Assembly: GCA_002430755.1 (NCBI GenBank)
Contig: DJCX01000007.1
Coordinates: forward strand, 973-10,677
Source: Flavobacteriales bacterium UBA5939
Lineage (GTDB): Bacteria; Bacteroidota; Bacteroidia; Flavobacteriales; Schleiferiaceae
Direction of reading: 5' to 3'
Length of the DNA: 9,705 bases
Shown: one piece after another, positions 6,125-9,705 of the stretch
Layout of the letters: every line of letters begins with the position of its first letter
Position numbering within the stretch: position 1 is the first letter of the stretch
Program-made: the position numbers and the translations under genes
The notes under the pieces: generated by a model
Databases searched by the model: none
What the model saw: the letters and a program-made list of their open reading frames with translations, nothing else
Told to the model about the DNA's origin: nothing

Positions 6125-6934
6125 ATGTGTGGTAGATACGTAAATATCAGTAAGATCAAAGCCGTTGAGAAACGCTTTAGCGCCATTGTAGAGCGTCCAG
6201 ATCTCTATGCGCCTAATACAAACATAGGTATAGGAACCCTTGCGCCTATTATCACCCAGGAGCGTCCAGATGTAATCAAACACTACCAGTTTGGTTTTAC
6301 ACCGTATTGGGCGAAGAAACCATTTCATCTATTTAACGCTAGATCTGAAGGCGACCACAACAAGGAAAACGACACCTCTTACCGCGGTGCTAAGGGCATT
6401 ACCACCAAGCCGGCATTTCGTCAAAGTATACGCTCTAAACGTTGCCTGGTGTTGGCGGATGCCTTTATTGAAGGACCTAAGGTAGAACGCTTGTCTAAGC
6501 CCTATGTGATGTATAAGCGAGACGGTAGTCCGTTTGCCTTTGCAGGTATTTACGACACATGGGTAAATCCAGATACCGGTGAAATGGTTGACTCTTTTGC
6601 CATCATTACTACAGTAAGTAACAAGATCACAGCAGCGATATCGCACCACAGATCTCCTGTGATACTTCAAGAGGAGGACGAGAGTATTTGGTTAGACCCC
6701 AGTACGCCGCTAGCAGAAGTTACGGATGTGCTACAACCTTATCCGGCAGAAGAGCTCAATGCGTATCCTATTTCAGCAGCTATTAAGAACCCTAGGAGCA
6801 ATGGTCCAGAACTATTGAAGCCTGTAGGTCAGCGCATTATCCCCGAGTACGATTATGAGATTTATTCGCATCTCAGTTTGCAGGGAATGGGAATGACTCA
6901 GGCACGTCAACGCAAGTTAGATTTCGGTTTTTAA
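6125..6934 (+). CDS. SRAP-domain protein (YedK/HMCES type), abasic-site crosslinker
   Basis: The 269-residue protein begins MCGRY, giving after Met removal the catalytic Cys2 typical of the SOS-response-associated peptidase family. Other active-site residues are in place: Asn71 and Arg73 in FNARSE, Glu116 in LADAFIEG, and His174 in SHHRSPVIL, matching Asn75, Arg77, Glu105 and His160 of E. coli YedK. Proteins of this family form a thiazolidine crosslink between Cys2 and abasic sites in single-stranded DNA. This shields the lesion from cleavage and error-prone bypass until repair. The core ends near KNPRSNGPELLKPV (221-234); the last 35 residues (ending QARQRKLDFGF) form an extension beyond the YedK core. 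No signal peptide is seen. The start ATG is fixed by the need for Cys at position 2. It lies between dinB (24-bp gap) and the DnaE-type gene (20-bp gap), supporting a joint role at damaged replication forks. Confidence 0.94.
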   Translation: MCGRYVNISKIKAVEKRFSAIVERPDLYAPNTNIGIGTLAPIITQERPDVIKHYQFGFTPYWAKKPFHLFNARSEGDHNKENDTSYRGAKGITTKPAFRQSIRSKRCLVLADAFIEGPKVERLSKPYVMYKRDGSPFAFAGIYDTWVNPDTGEMVDSFAIITTVSNKITAAISHHRSPVILQEEDESIWLDPSTPLAEVTDVLQPYPAEELNAYPISAAIKNPRSNGPELLKPVGQRIIPEYDYEIYSHLSLQGMGMTQARQRKLDFGF

Positions 6935-6954
6935 TCCGCTTTTAAGTATTTGAA

Positions 6955-9705
6955 ATGCTCGTAAATACGCACAGTTACTACAGTTTGCGTTATGGGGCCG
7001 TGTCCCCGAAAGACTGGGTGAGTTTGTTTAAAGCACAGCCGTGGTCTCACATGGCGTTGACCGATATCAATAATACATCGGCATGCATGACAGCATTGTA
7101 TTTACTGAAAGACGAAGTAGGCAAGCAACCGGTCATAGGAGTAGATTTTAGAAACGGTACTCAGCAGAAATATGTTGTATTAGCCCGTAATTGGGAAGGT
7201 TTTAAGCAGATCAATGACCACCTTTCTTGGCACTTATCGCGTAAAGTCAAATTCCCTGAAAGAGCACCAAGAGAGTATTTGAAAGATACTTGGATTATTT
7301 ATAAAAACAGGGAGGGATTAGAGGTTAGTGCACTGGAAAACAATGAGTTGATAGGCGTTGGTCCAGAGCTGATTAGTTCTCTACACATTCACAAATTGCG
7401 TGCTTACGAGCACAAGCTTATTGCTTTTCCTACTGCTACTTTTCGCGGTAAGCGTGATTTCAATGCACACCGACTCTTACGTGCTATCGACGAAAACACA
7501 TTGTTGAGTAAACTGCAGAAGGAACAACAAGCTTCTGAAACAGACCTTTATTTAGACGATAGGAGGTTGAGAGAGACGTACAAAGATTATCCGTGGCTTC
7601 TACGCAATGCCCAGCAAGTTTTAGAATCTTGCCAAGTTGAATTGCCAGAGGAACCCGCACTGAACCTTCAAACCTACACGGGTTCCAGGAAGAAGGATGT
7701 AAAGCTCTTGAAGAAGCTCTGTTACGACGGACTAACGTACCGCTATCCTCAAGCAGATTTTAAGGTGCGTGAAAGGATAGAAAAGGAATTGCAACTCATT
7801 GAGCAAAAGAACTTTGTATCCTATTTCTTGATTAATTGGGACATCGTGAACTACGCACAGAAGCGTGGCTATTTTTATGTAGGGCGGGGGAGCGGTGCGA
7901 ACTCTATTGTCGCCTATCTGCTGAAGATTACGGATGTTGACCCTATTGAGCTTGACTTATATTTTGAACGTTTCATTAACCTCTATCGAACCTCGCCTCC
8001 AGACTTTGATCTCGATTTCTCATGGCGTGATCGCGACGACATCACTCAGTATATTTTCAAGCGTTTCCCAAACACAGCACTGCTAGCGACCTACAATACA
8101 TTCCAATACAAAGCAGTAGTTCGAGAGCTAGGAAAGGTATTCGGTCTTCCAAAGCACGAGATAGATAAGCTCAGTATAGGAAAGTTCAATAGTGGAGATC
8201 TCGATCATCTTGCACACCTTGTATTGCGCTACAGCACCTATATACAGGGATTTCCTAGTCACTTGAGCATCCACGCAGGAGGTATACTTATAGCGAATGA
8301 CAGTATACATTATCGCACGGCCACTTTTATGCCGCCGAAAGGTTTTCCCACGACCCAGTTTGATATGGTCGTCGCGGAAGACATAGGTCTGCACAAATTT
8401 GACATCTTGAGCCAACGGGGGCTGAGTAAGATTCAGGACGCATTGGCCCTGGTTCGCAGAAACCATAAAAATGCGGAACCTTTTGATATCAGAGACTTAC
8501 AGCGATTCAAAGAGGATGAAAAGGTCAAGGATTTATTGAGAAATGGTAAGGCCACAGGGTGTTTCTATGTAGAATCACCTGCCATGCGAATGCTGTTGAC
8601 GAAATTGAGAGTTGATACCTATTTAGGCCTCGTTGCAGCTAGTTCCATTATCCGCCCTGGCGTGAGTAATAGCGGGATGATGCGGGAATATATACTACGT
8701 TTTACCGATCCTTCGAAACGAAAGGATGCACATCCAGTAATGCTTGAGATTATGCCAGATACTTTCGGTGTGATGGTCTATCAAGAAGATGTCATCAAAG
8801 TGGCGCACTATTTCGCAGGCTTGACACTGGGTGAAGCTGATGTTTTACGCCGCGGGATGTCAGGTAAATTCAGATCAAGAGATGAGTTTAAACGTGTTGA
8901 AAATCAATATTTTAAGAACTGTAAGGAACGGGGATATACCGATGAACTCGCCCGTGAAATTTGGCGTCAGATTGAGAGCTTTGCAGGTTATGCTTTTGCT
9001 AAGGGGCATAGTGCTTCCTATGCTGTTGAAAGCTACCAAAGCTTGTATTTAAAAGCGCATTATCCCTTGGAGTATATGGTGGCTACCATTAATAATTTTG
9101 GTGGTTTTTATCGGACAGAGTTCTACGTTCACGAGGCACGTAAGAACGGAGGAACTATTGAACCGCCTTGCGTTCAGTACGGTGATTATCCCACTATAGT
9201 TGAGGGAACGACGATTTATCTAGGTTTCGTGCTATTGCACGGACTGGACCAAAATATTGGGGTAGAGATTGCCAAAATACGTGAGGAGGGAGGACTGTTT
9301 ACCGATCTGGCTGACTTTATAGCCCGTGTACCTGCTGGTATAGAGCAAGTAAGCCTACTTATTCGCATTGGTGCTTTTCGATTTACAGGGATAGCCAAGC
9401 AGACATTACTTTGGGAAGCCCACCATATGTTGAAGGGTCGTACAACCAAAGATGTAGTAACCGCTGTTCCTAGTCTATTCAAGGGTACGACACAAAACCA
9501 CGACTATAAGGTACCATTACTGACACAGACCAGGCTAGAGGAGGCCTTTGATCAAATCGAACTTCTTGGATTCCCGCTGTGTAATCCCTTTGAATTGGCC
9601 GATGAGGAAATAGAACAAGGAACTACAGCATTAGAACTATCGTCTAAACTGGGGCATTTTGTCATTGCCTATGGATACCTAGTAACGGTGAAGGATACAA
9701 AGACC
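6955..9705 (+). CDS. C-family DNA polymerase III alpha subunit, DnaE/DnaE2 type, 3' end outside window
   Basis: The frame is open from ATG 6955 to the window end (917 codons). N-terminal PHP domain (about 1-200): NTHSYYSLRYG at 4-14 and ALTDINN near 44-50. The palm has GRGSGANS at 310-317, the catalytic pair Asp352 and Asp354 in PDFDLDF, and the third catalytic Asp483 in HKFDILS. Downstream are IHAGG (439-443), RPG (567-569), YQEDV (609-613), and FAKGHSASYA (681-690), followed by a helix-hairpin-helix-like region. An OB fold seems to begin near 890. The visible part already approaches the usual length of DnaE2-type enzymes (about 1000-1100), so roughly the last 50-150 residues are missing. 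PHP metal ligands are altered (His to Asn4; His to Ile48), as in E. coli DnaE, so PHP proofreading is unlikely. Its position after dinB and SRAP suggests a damage-inducible polymerase rather than the main replicase; that is inference. Confidence 0.9.
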   Translation, partial: MLVNTHSYYSLRYGAVSPKDWVSLFKAQPWSHMALTDINNTSACMTALYLLKDEVGKQPVIGVDFRNGTQQKYVVLARNWEGFKQINDHLSWHLSRKVKFPERAPREYLKDTWIIYKNREGLEVSALENNELIGVGPELISSLHIHKLRAYEHKLIAFPTATFRGKRDFNAHRLLRAIDENTLLSKLQKEQQASETDLYLDDRRLRETYKDYPWLLRNAQQVLESCQVELPEEPALNLQTYTGSRKKDVKLLKKLCYDGLTYRYPQADFKVRERIEKELQLIEQKNFVSYFLINWDIVNYAQKRGYFYVGRGSGANSIVAYLLKITDVDPIELDLYFERFINLYRTSPPDFDLDFSWRDRDDITQYIFKRFPNTALLATYNTFQYKAVVRELGKVFGLPKHEIDKLSIGKFNSGDLDHLAHLVLRYSTYIQGFPSHLSIHAGGILIANDSIHYRTATFMPPKGFPTTQFDMVVAEDIGLHKFDILSQRGLSKIQDALALVRRNHKNAEPFDIRDLQRFKEDEKVKDLLRNGKATGCFYVESPAMRMLLTKLRVDTYLGLVAASSIIRPGVSNSGMMREYILRFTDPSKRKDAHPVMLEIMPDTFGVMVYQEDVIKVAHYFAGLTLGEADVLRRGMSGKFRSRDEFKRVENQYFKNCKERGYTDELAREIWRQIESFAGYAFAKGHSASYAVESYQSLYLKAHYPLEYMVATINNFGGFYRTEFYVHEARKNGGTIEPPCVQYGDYPTIVEGTTIYLGFVLLHGLDQNIGVEIAKIREEGGLFTDLADFIARVPAGIEQVSLLIRIGAFRFTGIAKQTLLWEAHHMLKGRTTKDVVTAVPSLFKGTTQNHDYKVPLLTQTRLEEAFDQIELLGFPLCNPFELADEEIEQGTTALELSSKLGHFVIAYGYLVTVKDTKT

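Noticed and set aside
8128..8466. 112-codon minus-strand frame opposite the DnaE-type gene
   Set aside because: It lies wholly within the conserved palm region of the polymerase on the other strand, with no recognisable motif; it is a shadow frame.

Overview
The window looks like chromosomal DNA from a member of the Bacteroidota, probably a Flavobacteriia-like marine or environmental lineage. Three things suggest this. One promoter matches the Bacteroidota form exactly (TTTG, 20-bp spacer, TAnnTTTG). Shine-Dalgarno sequences are essentially absent before the genes. The protein types are familiar from that phylum: an M14 peptidase, a short tail-less SSB, a BaiN/HI0933-type flavoprotein, and a DinB-SRAP-DnaE cluster. 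The genus cannot be read from the sequence. No tRNA, rRNA, CRISPR array, insertion sequence or phage structural gene was seen.

Layout. Bases 1-969 (+) hold the 3' part of an M14-type zinc carboxypeptidase gene. It converges through a small hairpin on a minus-strand pair: an uncharacterised ACT-like protein (2081 to 1416) followed by a short single-stranded DNA-binding protein (1333 to 1001). A 94-bp divergent intergenic region then leads to a plus-strand flavoprotein of the HI0933/BaiN family (2176-3399). The flavoprotein overlaps tail-to-tail by 9 bp with an unrecognised helical, HEAT-like protein gene on the minus strand (3927 to 3391).

The main interest is 4016-9705 (+). It carries an HTH-S24 LexA-like self-cleaving repressor, a catalytically complete Y-family polymerase (DinB/Pol IV type) with a sliding-clamp peptide, an SRAP (YedK/HMCES-type) abasic-site shielding protein, and a C-family DNA polymerase alpha subunit of the DnaE/DnaE2 type that runs off the right edge. 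The last three genes are only 24 and 20 bp apart and are probably cotranscribed. The repressor is upstream on the same strand, separated by 90 bp that contain a strong GC-rich hairpin. Two overlapping AT-rich palindromes lie in the divergent region before the repressor gene and are the best operator candidate.

Inferred working model: DNA damage produces RecA filaments, which trigger S24 self-cleavage of the repressor. This derepresses a translesion module that combines a Y-family inserter, a C-family extender and an abasic-site crosslinker. It resembles the ImuA-ImuB-DnaE2 mutasome of other phyla, but no ImuA or ImuB is visible and an active DinB takes that place. The protein families are clear from motifs; the joint function and the regulation are inference.
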